DNA of 64,000 bases from Methylosarcina fibrata AML-C10 (GCF_000372865.1 NZ_KB889965.1:2470547-2534546); one strand, 5' to 3'; shown: positions 31,295-40,808, counted from the first letter of the stretch. The notes: generated by a model not told the origin, from the sequence alone. Program-made: numbers and translations.

Positions 31295-33439
31295 CTAAGG
31301 ATTAAAAAAGCCGTAGTGTTCCATTCCTTCCAACAGGCCCATGGCATAAGGGTACTTGGCAAAATAGACGTGTTCCGTATCGCCGAGTATCGACAATTCC
31401 TCGCGATTGCGGTTGGCGGCCACGACGCCGAGGGTATTTCCGCGCAACATGTCTTCATCGGCCCCGGAACCGCCCATGACCAGAATTCGCTCCAGCGGAA
31501 TCTGCCATTGCTGGGCAATATAGCGCAAGGCCTTGCCTTTGGAAGCCCGCGCCGGGACAAGATCAAAAAATTGCCCGAACGAAAGCGTAGGATTTACGGA
31601 AAATTCGTGCTGCCTCAAAATCGCCAGAATTTCTTCCATGGGCGGGGCGATGTCGCCGTTGTAATAATAGGATAATTTAAAGCGGCTCTGCTCGGTCTTG
31701 GCTGGCGTCAACCCCTCTATGCCCGGAAGCTCGCCGATGACGCGGCGCAAGGCGTGCGGTGTCCATAAATGGTCGATGTGCCGCGTCCAGGCAATATCGG
31801 CGATCAATTGAGGAGCATAATAAATTTCGGTGCCGAGGCTGGTAATAAGAATATCGGGCGTCGGGATCCGATATTTTTTCAACACGGCCAGCGCCGAATC
31901 CAGCCTCCGCCAAGTGGCAACCCCGAAAAGAAATTTTTTGCGTTTGTCGCGGATAAACTGAATGAACCTGCACAATGCCTCGGCATCGCCGAGCAGTGTC
32001 TGGTCAAGTGCCGTAAAAATGGCCCGCGTCCGGAACCGGTCGCCGGTTGCCACGGCAGGCGTTTTCGGAAGCCGTTCTCGCCGCTCCGTCAACGGCTGAA
32101 CTTTTTGCAGATAGGCTTGCGCATGAGCGTCCCAGGAGTAAAAGCAGGCGACATTTTTTAACCCGCTGGCGGAAAATTCCCGCCAGATATCGGGACTGTC
32201 GAGAATCGTCAACAACGCCTCGGCCAAGGCCGATTTAGCCAGCGGATCGACCAGCAAGCCGTTACGGCAATTGCCGATAATATCTACAGGACCGCCATTT
32301 TCCGTAGCAACCAGAGGCAATCCGCTGGCGGCCGCTTCCAGCAGCGTTAAACCGAAAGGCTCGGTTAAGGCCGGATTGATAAAAACACCCCGGGACGCCG
32401 CCGCGAGACGGTAAATTCCGGCAACGTCTTTGGCGTTATGGTGTTTCGGCAGGGCAATTCGTCCATACAAATCGTAACGGTCCGCAACCAGCAGCAGCTC
32501 CGTCAGAACCGTTTGCGGCCCTTCGCTGAGCTCCCTGATATCCTCCCTATTCCCGGCAATGATCACAAGATTGGCCACTGCCTGCAACCGGTGCGACTCG
32601 CCGTAGGCTTCGACCAGACCCACGATATTTTTTCGCTCGTCCGGCCGGGATAGCGCCAATATCATGGGCTTGTCCGGCTCGTGCAGAAATTTTTTTATAT
32701 TTTTTGCGAATGCGAAGTCTATGTCCCCGGAAGCGGGAGGGTAAAATTGTTTGAGGTCGGTGCCCGGCGGTATGACCGCCATCCTGTCCGGAATATAACA
32801 GTCGTAGAGCTCGTATTGCTCGGCGATTTCATTTTGAGTGCTGGTAACGACCAGGTCGGCGTTGGTCAGCGTGTCTTCCTCGGCCCCGATGCGGCGGGAA
32901 ATATGGTAGCGCTGCTCGATTTCCTCCATCGAGAATCCCACGGCAAGCAATTGGCGGAGTTTCTCCCGCCCCAGGGAATGGCCGGTGTAAATTAGCGGCA
33001 GTCCCGTCAAATGAGCGAGCCGAACGCCGACATAGCCGGCATCAGCGTAATGACTGTGCAGAATATCCGGTAGACAAGGCTGCTTATGGAGCCACTCGAG
33101 TAAATTATCAACGAAACAATCCAGATGGTCCCATAACTCTTCCTTACGGATATACTCGTCGGGACCCGCCTGGATGCGGACTATTTGAGCGTTATCCGCC
33201 AGCGGCTCATTTAAAGCGGCGTAATCGGAAGAGACTTCCTCGGATGTTATCCGGCGCGTGACCAAATCGACGCGCCCGACATTCGGTTGTTTTGCCAAAG
33301 CCTTGGCCAGCTCGACGACGTACTTGGTTTGACCGCCGGTATCCGCATCGCGCCCCAGCTCCAGATCGCGGCTGCGGATCAAGCCGTGAATGCTGATCAA
33401 GACGATATACAGCGGTTCGGTTCGAGTATTTCCCATCAT
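31295..33439 (-). CDS. sps: Sucrose-phosphate synthase with degenerate phosphatase domain
   Basis: A 714-residue enzyme from the double ATG at 33439/33436. N-terminal GT4/GT-B glycosyltransferase (about 1-460): ISIHGLIRSRDLELGRDADTGGQTKYV, HSHYADAG, LALSRPDERKN and EPFGLTLLEAAASGLP. C-terminal HAD phosphatase-like domain (about 470-714) begins IFTALDQTLLGD, where the nucleophile Asp of D-x-D is Ala, and ends GGSGADEDML, where GDSGND is altered. The synthase makes sucrose 6-phosphate; the second domain looks non-catalytic, as in plant SPS, so a separate phosphatase would be needed. Sucrose is a compatible solute in halotolerant methanotrophs. Confidence 0.88.
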   Translation of the reverse strand: MMGNTRTEPLYIVLISIHGLIRSRDLELGRDADTGGQTKYVVELAKALAKQPNVGRVDLVTRRITSEEVSSDYAALNEPLADNAQIVRIQAGPDEYIRKEELWDHLDCFVDNLLEWLHKQPCLPDILHSHYADAGYVGVRLAHLTGLPLIYTGHSLGREKLRQLLAVGFSMEEIEQRYHISRRIGAEEDTLTNADLVVTSTQNEIAEQYELYDCYIPDRMAVIPPGTDLKQFYPPASGDIDFAFAKNIKKFLHEPDKPMILALSRPDERKNIVGLVEAYGESHRLQAVANLVIIAGNREDIRELSEGPQTVLTELLLVADRYDLYGRIALPKHHNAKDVAGIYRLAAASRGVFINPALTEPFGLTLLEAAASGLPLVATENGGPVDIIGNCRNGLLVDPLAKSALAEALLTILDSPDIWREFSASGLKNVACFYSWDAHAQAYLQKVQPLTERRERLPKTPAVATGDRFRTRAIFTALDQTLLGDAEALCRFIQFIRDKRKKFLFGVATWRRLDSALAVLKKYRIPTPDILITSLGTEIYYAPQLIADIAWTRHIDHLWTPHALRRVIGELPGIEGLTPAKTEQSRFKLSYYYNGDIAPPMEEILAILRQHEFSVNPTLSFGQFFDLVPARASKGKALRYIAQQWQIPLERILVMGGSGADEDMLRGNTLGVVAANRNREELSILGDTEHVYFAKYPYAMGLLEGMEHYGFFNP

Positions 33440-33685
33440 AAGTTTTACTGTCGATCCCGGCCTTATCGAATAAAACCTTGTCCGGCGCCGGTTCAAGCAA
33501 ATTTGTTTCCGAAGCGGAAGCCAATTCCCTGAACTCTGTCCGCGCAGATCGCGAAGCTCGGTTATGTTTTGCAGACTCGATCAAGCAATTCCCAGCGGTA
33601 AGGATTGCGCCGCAAGAAAAGGCCTGGATGATATCGACAAAAATTCTGAAGTCAGCGAAAAGTTCGGAAGGTCCTTAATGTGCCT

Positions 33686-33730
33686 GTTTCATTACCGTTA
33701 ATGAAACAATAATGAAACAAACATGAAATA
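33686..33730. repeat. Inverted repeat with reiterated ATGAAACA
   Basis: GTTTCATTA (33686-33694) and TAATGAAAC (33699-33707) are perfect arms around CCGT, followed by ATGAAACA and ATGAAATA. The cluster lies in the 300-bp gap (33440-33739) upstream of sps and downstream of dapB, both on the minus strand. It may be an operator of sps or a terminator-like end of the dapB transcript. Confidence 0.5.
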
Positions 33731-33739
33731 ATCGACCGC

Positions 33740-34558
33740 CTACCGGTTTACCCGGCTAAGGTCGGGTTGCCGGCGCCTTTTCGGAGAGTCATTGCCGAAA
33801 TTGAGCTGCCTGGACCATTCCTGATTTGTTGCTTGTACGAGCAAATCTTCAAAAGTATAAAAACCGATCGGACAAGCCTGCAATTGGGAAAGAGCAAAAG
33901 CCGCTCCCGTCCCGAAAGCTTCGCGCCGTATCGATGAATGGGACAGCCGGACGGTTTGATGCGGAAATCCGAAAATAACTTCGTGTTCGCCGATAATTCC
34001 GCCGATTCGCAACGAGGTGACCCGGTTGCTTTCCATGCCCAAATTTTCCGCGATTTTCAGGGCAGTACCTGAAACTTCCGGTTTTTCCTTGAAATGTTGC
34101 TCGATGATTTCAACGTCGGCGAAAGGCGCGACTTTGCGCAACAGATTGGCGGCTACCATCAGGAAATTGATTCCCAAGGTGATGTTAGGGGAACACATGA
34201 CACGGGTATTCCGACCCAGGCTTCGAACATAAGCCAGATCACTTTCCGAGTAAGAAGAGATCGCGCTTACCAGCATAATCCGGTGCTTACGAATTATTTC
34301 GCCGTACAGGCGGACAGCTTCCGCCGAAGAAAAGTCCACTACTGCATCGACCGGATACCGGTCAAATATCGCCTCGAACGATTGCTGTTCCATCCCGATG
34401 ATGGGAATGGCTGTTTCCGGATGCGTTCGCACACTTGCGCCGGCGGTACGCCGGGCAATCCAGCACAATTCGAAACGCGGATCCTTACTTAATACATTGG
34501 CAACGGCTTTTCCCGTTTTGCCATAGCCGACAAGACCAATACGTATTTTATAGGTCAA
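33740..34558 (-). CDS. DapB-like dihydrodipicolinate reductase, divergent active site
   Basis: A 272-residue Rossmann protein. The TTG at 34558 is chosen because AAAGGAG lies six bases upstream; an ATG at 34609 would add 17 residues of poor pattern. The dinucleotide-binding motif IGLVGYGKTGKAV and the central VVDFSSAEAV, CSPNITLGINFLM are typical of DapB (diaminopimelate/lysine pathway, NAD(P)H-dependent). The substrate motif reads EQHFKEKPEVSGTAL, where true DapB has HH..KVDAPSGTA, so the catalytic Lys and first His are altered. It could be a DapB paralogue with another substrate. About 300 bp separate it from sps on the same strand; the 305 bp upstream (34559-34863) show no gene. Confidence 0.8.
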   Translation of the reverse strand: MTYKIRIGLVGYGKTGKAVANVLSKDPRFELCWIARRTAGASVRTHPETAIPIIGMEQQSFEAIFDRYPVDAVVDFSSAEAVRLYGEIIRKHRIMLVSAISSYSESDLAYVRSLGRNTRVMCSPNITLGINFLMVAANLLRKVAPFADVEIIEQHFKEKPEVSGTALKIAENLGMESNRVTSLRIGGIIGEHEVIFGFPHQTVRLSHSSIRREAFGTGAAFALSQLQACPIGFYTFEDLLVQATNQEWSRQLNFGNDSPKRRRQPDLSRVNR

Positions 34559-34863
34559 GAAAAATCTCCTTTGGTACCCATCCCCCGTTGGGACGTTCAT
34601 CAAACACAATATATTGATAAATGGACAATTTTGACCGGGTGATCATGTGTAACAGCGGTTGCTTCCAAGGGGATGTTAACACGTCAAAGCAAATTAGACC
34701 AAACTTGTACGGCTTTATTTAGATAATGAAAGGACACTCCGAAGAACGTTCGGCTGAAAATTGTCCGAGAGAAATCGCAGAAAAATTTTGGCCTGGGGTT
34801 GTTTTCTCATTTAAACTCACGGCTTCACAATAACAAAAATCAGACAAGCATAGGAGCCTCTCT

Positions 34864-36042
34864 ATGGAAGCCTATCCTTCCGAACTTCTGCTGATCGCTT
34901 TTGTCGCGATGCTTGCACCGCTTGTGGCCGAGTTGCCCAGCGGTGCCCGCTTGCCTGTCGTGGTTCTCGAAGTCGTTTTGGGAATCATCATAGGCCCCTA
35001 TATGCTTGACCTGGCCAAACCGGAAGGCATGATCGGGACACTGGGAGAGCTCGGCCTGGCTTTTCTGCTATTCATGGTCGGGCTTGAGATCGATTTCGAC
35101 AAGATTCGCGGCAAACCCCTGTCATTGGCAGTCGGCGGCTGGCTTCTCTCCCTCTTCGCGGCCACGATTTGCATGTATTTCTTCAATGTCATTGGCTTGA
35201 TTCAAAGTCCGCCATTGCTGGCGGCAGTCGCATTGTCCACCACAGCCTTGGGCGTATTGGCGCCTATTTTACGAGACCGTGGAGAGTTGGACTCTTCTTT
35301 CGGAACCTACATGGTTGCAGCCGCCGCAGCGGGTGAATTCGGCCCGTTGATCATCATTTCACTTTTGCTGATTCCCGCCCATGACACTGTTCTCCACGGT
35401 CTGTTCATGGTGACTTTTATCATCATCGCATTTGTCGCTGCGAATATTGCTCTCAATGCGCGCACGTCACGAATGATTGAAATCATGAAGCGTACTATGC
35501 AAAGCAGCGGTCAGCTTCCCGTGCGGATTTGCATACTGCTCCAGATTTTGTTTGTCGCGCTCGCCGCCAAATTCGGTTTAAATATCGTCATGGGCGCTTT
35601 CGCTGCGGGTATGGTGACCGGACTTGCCATTAAAGGAAAGGAGGGAGAAACACTGCGGCAAAAGCTTGACGCAATCGGCTACGGCTTTCTGATCCCCATA
35701 TTCTTCATCGTTGCGGGCATGAAATTCGATGTCAGCGCCTTATGGTCCGCACCTCTGGCTCCGGTACAAGTAGCTCTATTACTGGGCTTGCTGGTCCTGG
35801 TGCGCGGAGTTCCTCTGGTCTTATATAAAAGCGAACTGGCCCCCGAAGAGAAACTGCCCTTTGCATTTTATTCCGCCACGGGCCTCCCCTTGATTATGAT
35901 CATTAGCGAAATAGGCGTTTCGTCCGGGCATATGCGGCCGGACAGAGCGGCCATTCTGGTCAGTGCGGGCATGCTTTCGGTCCTGTTATTCCCGGTCCTG
36001 GCAGTGAAATTACGCGGAAAGATGAAATGGCCCTGGCAATAA
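34864..36042 (+). CDS. CPA2-family cation/proton antiporter
   Basis: A 392-residue membrane transporter with about 12 hydrophobic segments, of the Kef/GerN-type CPA2 family. Visible signatures are GLAFLLFMVGLEIDF (early conserved Asp/Glu), ALSTTALGVLAPIL, GMVTGLAIKG and IPIFFIVAGMKFD. It lacks the C-terminal TrkA nucleotide-binding domains of Kef, so it is not gated that way. Na+/H+ or K+/H+ exchange would help salt or pH tolerance and fits with the sucrose synthase nearby. TAGGAG-like ribosome site before the ATG at 34864. Divergent from the dapB-like gene. Confidence 0.88.
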   Translation: MEAYPSELLLIAFVAMLAPLVAELPSGARLPVVVLEVVLGIIIGPYMLDLAKPEGMIGTLGELGLAFLLFMVGLEIDFDKIRGKPLSLAVGGWLLSLFAATICMYFFNVIGLIQSPPLLAAVALSTTALGVLAPILRDRGELDSSFGTYMVAAAAAGEFGPLIIISLLLIPAHDTVLHGLFMVTFIIIAFVAANIALNARTSRMIEIMKRTMQSSGQLPVRICILLQILFVALAAKFGLNIVMGAFAAGMVTGLAIKGKEGETLRQKLDAIGYGFLIPIFFIVAGMKFDVSALWSAPLAPVQVALLLGLLVLVRGVPLVLYKSELAPEEKLPFAFYSATGLPLIMIISEIGVSSGHMRPDRAAILVSAGMLSVLLFPVLAVKLRGKMKWPWQ

Positions 36043-36117
36043 TTTCGAAAAGCAACTTGCTTGAAAACAATAGCCGTGGGTGTCTCGAAAATTCCTAGAT
36101 TTTTTCGCCATACCGGG

Positions 36118-38385
36118 TCAGATAACGACGATCTCATTCCGATCAAGTACTTCGCCTATCGCGCAGGCCTCCCGAACGCCGTTTTGACGAAGGGCGTTCA
36201 GGCATTTTTCCGTCTGACCCGGCGGAACCGAAAACAAAAGGCCGCCGCTGGTTTGCGGATCGAACAGCGCCGGATGGGTTCGAGGAGTCACTTCCCTGCT
36301 CAACAACGGCTTGAGGGACCGGTAGTTCCGTTCGGCGAGCGACGCGGCATAGCCTTTGGCGAATAATTCGGCAACGCCGTCGAACAGCGGAATTGCCCGG
36401 TAGTCGATGGCGATGCCCAGCGCGCCGCTGCCGCCTCCCATCATTTCGAAGGCATGACCCAAGAGACCGAAACCGGTGACGTCGGTGCAGCCGGCCACGT
36501 CGAAAGAGCGAATGACGTCCAGGGCAATCCGGTTCGATTGCCCCATGCTCGACAACGCCGCCTCGACCCACTTTCCGTTCGCCTGCGCCAGCATGTTCGC
36601 CGCAAAAATGACGCCGGTGCCGATCGGCTTGGTCAGAATCAGGCGGTTGCCTGTTCGGGTCAGCCGTTTTCGGAGCACCCGCTCCGGCTCGACTTCGCCC
36701 TGGACGGCGACCGCAATCGCCGGTTCCGCGCCTTCGCCGGTGTGACCGCCGACGAGCGCGGCCCCGTCCTCCTTCATTACGTCGAGCACGCCGCTCAGCA
36801 CTTGAACAATATCCTCCCGCTGAATCCTTTCGGTGGCCGGACCAAGGGTCAGGCCGACTTGCGCCGTTTTGGCGATGCCGCCCATCGCATAGACGTCGCT
36901 GAGCGCATGCTGGGCGGCAATCCGGCCGAACAGGAACGGATCGGACAGGAACGAACGGAATTGATCGAGGCTTTGCAGGCACAGCCTGTGTTCGCCGAAG
37001 CGGGTCAGGGCGCAGTCTTCGCCGTCCTTCGCTCCGAGCAGCACCGCATCGTTCCGGGGGATCGGCAACCGGTCGAGGGCCTGAGTCAGGACCGAAGCGG
37101 CCAGTTTGCTGCCGCAGCCGCCGCAGGTGTTGTCCTGCCAGTCTTCCGGAATCAGGCTGGCGATAGGGCGCGGCATCGTCCGCTCGACACGGCCGGGATG
37201 GACGTCGAAGGTGCGGGCTTGAAAGCGCCGCATGAAGTGCCGGTCGATCCGGTCCTTGACCCGCCACAACAGCGACGGCCCCAGCCAGCGCAGGATCGAA
37301 GCATTGCCCTGATGCACGACGGCCTTGCGCTCGCCGACGGTAATCAGCGACAGTACATGTTTTTTCGGACGAAAGGTTTTCAATCCGGACCGGCGGGTAA
37401 AAAAAGCGAAGATGTTATGCGTCAACACCGGCCCCTGCCGGACCGCATAGACGCCGGCCTTTTTCAGAGGCGACGGCAAAAAATGAATGCAGTCGCCGGC
37501 GGCAAAAAGAGCGTTGTTGCCTTCGACCCGCAAGTGTTCGTCGACTTTTAAAAAACCGTCCCGATCGACCGGCAGCCCCGAACTTTCAAACCACGGCGGC
37601 GCGGCCGCCTCGGTGGCGATCAATACGCGGTAAAATGCCTGCGTATCAAGCCGGTCTTGAGCATCCTTGAGCAGCAGGCCGTCTTCCTGAAGCCGCACCA
37701 CGTCGGTGTTCGGCAAAACTCGGACGTCGGCCTTCCGGAGCGCTGCGGACAAGTGCCGCTGCGCGCGCAGGTCCCGGGCCGACACCAGATATTCATGCCG
37801 ATGGATCAGGCTGACCTCGGCGTTCCAGCCGTTTCGATCGATCAGCATTTTCAGGATGATCGCGATTTCGACGCCTGCGGCGCCGCCGCCGACCATGGCC
37901 AAAGACAATGGCCGGGACCCTTGATAAGCTTTCAGTTCCGCGATCAGCCGGTCCCAATGCCCGATGAACCGGGAAATCGGTTTGAGCGGAATCAGTTTGG
38001 CGTCGGACTCCCCGGCTGAACTCTCGATCGGCCTGGGCGCGATGCCGACGTTGATCGAAGCGCAGTCGTACCGAATCTCCGGGCGATTCTCCAGCCGGAT
38101 TCTTTTTCGTTCGGCATCGATGCCGGTGATTCTGGCCCGGATGAAGCGATGGCCGAGTTCTTCGCAAAGCCGCCTGAGATCGAAATGGCAGTCTTCATAA
38201 TCGTAATAGCCTGCAAGATAGCCGGGCAGCATGCCGGAATAAGGCGCATGGGTCTGGTCGGAGATCAGCGTGACTCGAAGCCCCGCGATCGGCTTCATCG
38301 CCAGCTTTTTCAGCACCTGAATGTTGGCGTGCCCGCCGCCGAGCAGCACCAGGTCCGAAACGATCGGCGCCGAGGTTCTATTCAT
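36118..38385 (-). CDS. selD: NADH-dehydrogenase-like / selenophosphate synthase fusion (SelD)
   Basis: A 755-residue fusion. Residues about 1-370 form an FAD/NAD-dependent oxidoreductase of the NDH-2 type (LVLLGGGHANIQVL, later FAAGDCIHF). Residues about 400-755 form SelD, which makes selenophosphate from selenide and ATP: the catalytic loop TCGGCGSKLAAS has the active Cys and Lys, and DGEDCAL, SDVYAMGG, GGHTGEG and TDVTGFGLLGH are present. The fusion may reduce selenium for SelD or regulate it. Its start overlaps the end of selU by 8 bp. No selA, selB or selenoprotein is in the window; with selU it points to tRNA selenouridine use. Confidence 0.93.
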   Translation of the reverse strand: MNRTSAPIVSDLVLLGGGHANIQVLKKLAMKPIAGLRVTLISDQTHAPYSGMLPGYLAGYYDYEDCHFDLRRLCEELGHRFIRARITGIDAERKRIRLENRPEIRYDCASINVGIAPRPIESSAGESDAKLIPLKPISRFIGHWDRLIAELKAYQGSRPLSLAMVGGGAAGVEIAIILKMLIDRNGWNAEVSLIHRHEYLVSARDLRAQRHLSAALRKADVRVLPNTDVVRLQEDGLLLKDAQDRLDTQAFYRVLIATEAAAPPWFESSGLPVDRDGFLKVDEHLRVEGNNALFAAGDCIHFLPSPLKKAGVYAVRQGPVLTHNIFAFFTRRSGLKTFRPKKHVLSLITVGERKAVVHQGNASILRWLGPSLLWRVKDRIDRHFMRRFQARTFDVHPGRVERTMPRPIASLIPEDWQDNTCGGCGSKLAASVLTQALDRLPIPRNDAVLLGAKDGEDCALTRFGEHRLCLQSLDQFRSFLSDPFLFGRIAAQHALSDVYAMGGIAKTAQVGLTLGPATERIQREDIVQVLSGVLDVMKEDGAALVGGHTGEGAEPAIAVAVQGEVEPERVLRKRLTRTGNRLILTKPIGTGVIFAANMLAQANGKWVEAALSSMGQSNRIALDVIRSFDVAGCTDVTGFGLLGHAFEMMGGGSGALGIAIDYRAIPLFDGVAELFAKGYAASLAERNYRSLKPLLSREVTPRTHPALFDPQTSGGLLFSVPPGQTEKCLNALRQNGVREACAIGEVLDRNEIVVI

Positions 38386-39463
38386 GCTGCAACTCCTGCA
38401 AAAACGCCAGACAGTCCTCCCACAGCCCCTGAAACAGCGTCTTGCGCGATTTCAACGATAGCGAGTACAGATACTGTTTGTCGTAATAAACGGACAAGAG
38501 ACGCTCGATCCAGTCCAGGTGCGCCTCTCTGCCTTCTTCGGTCATCGCATCGGCGGCAAACGCTTCTGCTACGAGCCGCCGGATCCGGTCGCATTCCAGG
38601 CCGCCGAGCTTGTTTCCGATCCGTTCGACGTTCCGGAGAAAAGCCTGAGACAACTCGTCCGCAGCCATGCCCCAAACCAAAGGCCGCCGGACGTATTCCT
38701 GATAAATGGCCAGGGCCCGCTGCCGCGGCGGAGCTTCGATCCGGACCATCGGCGCTCTGGCCATGCGCGCATGGAAAGGATCGGGCACGTAGCAGCGTCC
38801 GATGTTGGGACTTTCATCTTCCAGCACGTAGCCTGGCGCAAGCGGGTATAATGCCTGCGCCAGGCTGTTTTCGAAAGTGGCCTGCTGCGGCTGACGGCCA
38901 TCGAAATGCGCTCCGAAGGCGCTGCCGCGATGACGGGCCAGGGCTTCCAGATCGACGATGCGCTCAAGCCGGCGCAGCAGGCGGGTTTTACCGGAACCGG
39001 TCATGCCCGACAGAACGACGAACGGCGCCGGATTTTCCAGCGTTTTTAAGGCTTCATGCCGCAAAGCCTTATACCCGCCCTCGACTCGCAGCACCTCATG
39101 CCCGCTTTGCACAATCCAGTCCTGCGCGATGCGCGAGCGAAGCCCTCCGCGCCAGCAAAAAAGCAGCGCCGCTGCGCCGGGATGGCGCAGGATCTCGGCG
39201 CACCAGCGGCGGATCAGCGCTTCTTTATAGTCGCCGCTGACCAGCCGGTGACCCAATGCTTTCGCCGCTTCCGAGCCTTCGTTCTTGTAAGTCAGCCCGA
39301 CCCGATGACGGTGCGCGTCGGAAAGAATCGGGATATTGACCGTATGCGCAAAATGGGCCTTTTCATATTCGCCCTCCGACCGGACGTCGATCACGGACAG
39401 GTTGCCGTTGGCGGCAAGAAGCGCAAAAGCTTCGTCGGCAGGAATCGTCGGATGCGGAACCAT
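38378..39463 (-). CDS. selU: tRNA 2-selenouridine synthase
   Basis: A 361-residue enzyme that replaces sulfur by selenium in 2-thiouridine at the tRNA wobble base. Rhodanese domain (about 1-125) with the active-site loop FCWRGGLRS, then a P-loop (LSGMTGSGKTRLLRRLE, about 150-166) as in the SelU/YbbB family, and a helical C-terminus (DWIERLLSVYYDKQYLYSL). All key residues are present and the length is normal. It is upstream in the operon and overlaps selD by 8 bp, which supports co-translation. Confidence 0.93.
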   Translation of the reverse strand: MVPHPTIPADEAFALLAANGNLSVIDVRSEGEYEKAHFAHTVNIPILSDAHRHRVGLTYKNEGSEAAKALGHRLVSGDYKEALIRRWCAEILRHPGAAALLFCWRGGLRSRIAQDWIVQSGHEVLRVEGGYKALRHEALKTLENPAPFVVLSGMTGSGKTRLLRRLERIVDLEALARHRGSAFGAHFDGRQPQQATFENSLAQALYPLAPGYVLEDESPNIGRCYVPDPFHARMARAPMVRIEAPPRQRALAIYQEYVRRPLVWGMAADELSQAFLRNVERIGNKLGGLECDRIRRLVAEAFAADAMTEEGREAHLDWIERLLSVYYDKQYLYSLSLKSRKTLFQGLWEDCLAFLQELQHE

Positions 39464-39567
39464 GATGATAACAATGGAAATTGAAAGAGTTTACGCTTTT
39501 TTCCGGAAATCCTGAGATAAATTGCTGTCTGACGGGTAATTTTTCAACAACCGGTCATGAAATTGAT

Positions 39568-40098
39568 ATGCATCGAATCAGGAAAATCCTATTCTTCATA
39601 CTTATAGGAATGACGGCCATCGTGATGGCCAGTTTTATCGTTCCGGAACGGATCCAAATTCCGGTCGGGGGCGCCACCCCCGCGGATTGGAACAAGGACT
39701 CGTTCTGGTACGAGCCTTGGGGTGTCTCGGGCGTCCATAAAGGCATCGATATTTTCGGCAAAAAAGGCACCCCGGTCCTTAGCGCCGTGGACGGGATCGT
39801 CCTCTATACCGGCCGGATTCCGGTCGGGGGCAACGTCGTCATCGTTTTAGGTCCGAAATGGCGTTTTCATTATTATGCGCACCTGGAAACGATCGGCGTT
39901 TCCGCCCTGACTCCGGTAAAATCCGGCCGCCCCCTCGGCACTCTGGGCGACAGCGGCAATGCCAAAGGCAAGCCGCCGCACTTGCACTATGCGATCGTCC
40001 GGCTGTTTCCGGCCTTCCGGGCGGCAGTCGGCTCGACCCAAGGATGGAAAAAAGCGTTTTTTATCGATCCCAACGCGTATTTGACGGGTAAAATGTAA
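39568..40098 (+). CDS. M23-family metallopeptidase
   Basis: A 176-residue membrane-anchored LytM-type peptidase. A signal anchor (ILFFILIGMTAIVMASFIV) precedes a complete M23 domain: first zinc ligands in VHKGIDIFGKKGTPV (H-x3-D), VVIVLGPKWRFHYYAHLE and the final HLHYAI motif (GKPPHLHYAIV). Such enzymes cleave peptidoglycan cross-links. The start at 39568 is chosen because the anchor begins there; no good ribosome site is seen and upstream in-frame codons to 39481 are implausible. Divergent from selU, with which it shares a 104-bp intergenic region. Confidence 0.87.
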   Translation: MHRIRKILFFILIGMTAIVMASFIVPERIQIPVGGATPADWNKDSFWYEPWGVSGVHKGIDIFGKKGTPVLSAVDGIVLYTGRIPVGGNVVIVLGPKWRFHYYAHLETIGVSALTPVKSGRPLGTLGDSGNAKGKPPHLHYAIVRLFPAFRAAVGSTQGWKKAFFIDPNAYLTGKM

Positions 40099-40217
40099 AG
40101 GATCGGACGGGCTGTCGGGATTCCCGAGGAATGGCATTGGAAAAACCCTTGCTGTACCGAACGATACGCTTAAACACGGCTATCATTGCCCTTCCTTTCG
40201 GCGCACTCGAGGCGAGC

Positions 40218-40808
40218 ATGAAACAAATAAAAAATATCTGCATTTATTGCGGCTCCGGCCACGGTCGGCTACCGGCCTATGCGGAGGCGGCCCGCGCCCT
40301 GGCCCGGTCGCTGGTCAAACGCAACATCGGCCTGGTCTACGGCGGCGCCAGCGTCGGCCTCATGGGCGTGGTGGCGGATCAGGTGCTGCAACTCGGCGGC
40401 CGGGCGGTCGGCGTCATACCCGAAGCACTGGTCCGGAAGGAAGTGGCACACCATCATTTGACCGAGCTGCACGTTACCCAGTCCATGCACGAACGCAAGA
40501 CGCTGATGGCCGAGCTGTCCGATGCGTTCATCGCGCTTCCCGGAGGGCTTGGAACGCTGGAGGAACACTTCGAGATATGGACCTGGGCACAGCTCGGGAT
40601 TCACAACAAGCCCTGCGGCCTGCTCAATGCCGAAGGCTATTACGATCCTTTGATCGCGTTTCTGGAACATGCGACCGCGGAGCAATTCGTCGGTCGGACG
40701 CACCGCGCCATGCTGCTGGTCGAGCAGGAGGCCGATGCGTTGCTGGACCTGATTGCCGATTACCAACCGCCGGCGGTGGCCAAGTGGGTCGACAAGGACG
40801 AGACCTGA
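40218..40808 (+). CDS. LOG-family (TIGR00730) nucleotide hydrolase
   Basis: A 196-residue protein of the LOG family, which hydrolyses nucleoside 5'-monophosphates to base and ribose 5-phosphate (cytokinin riboside phosphate in plants, AMP-like substrates in bacteria). Visible motifs are NICIYCGSGHGR, IGLVYGGASVGLMG, the signature ALPGGLGTLEEHFE (PGGxGTxxE, about 116-129) and the R/K pair in MHERKTLM. The ATG at 40218 is preceded by GAGGCGAGC. It ends 12 bp from the parE stop on the opposite strand. Confidence 0.92.
   Translation: MKQIKNICIYCGSGHGRLPAYAEAARALARSLVKRNIGLVYGGASVGLMGVVADQVLQLGGRAVGVIPEALVRKEVAHHHLTELHVTQSMHERKTLMAELSDAFIALPGGLGTLEEHFEIWTWAQLGIHNKPCGLLNAEGYYDPLIAFLEHATAEQFVGRTHRAMLLVEQEADALLDLIADYQPPAVAKWVDKDET

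Noticed and set aside
36143-37267. 374-codon minus-strand frame inside the selD fusion gene
   Set aside because: It is Arg/Gly-rich, out of frame with the clear SelD motifs, and typical of a GC-rich shadow frame.
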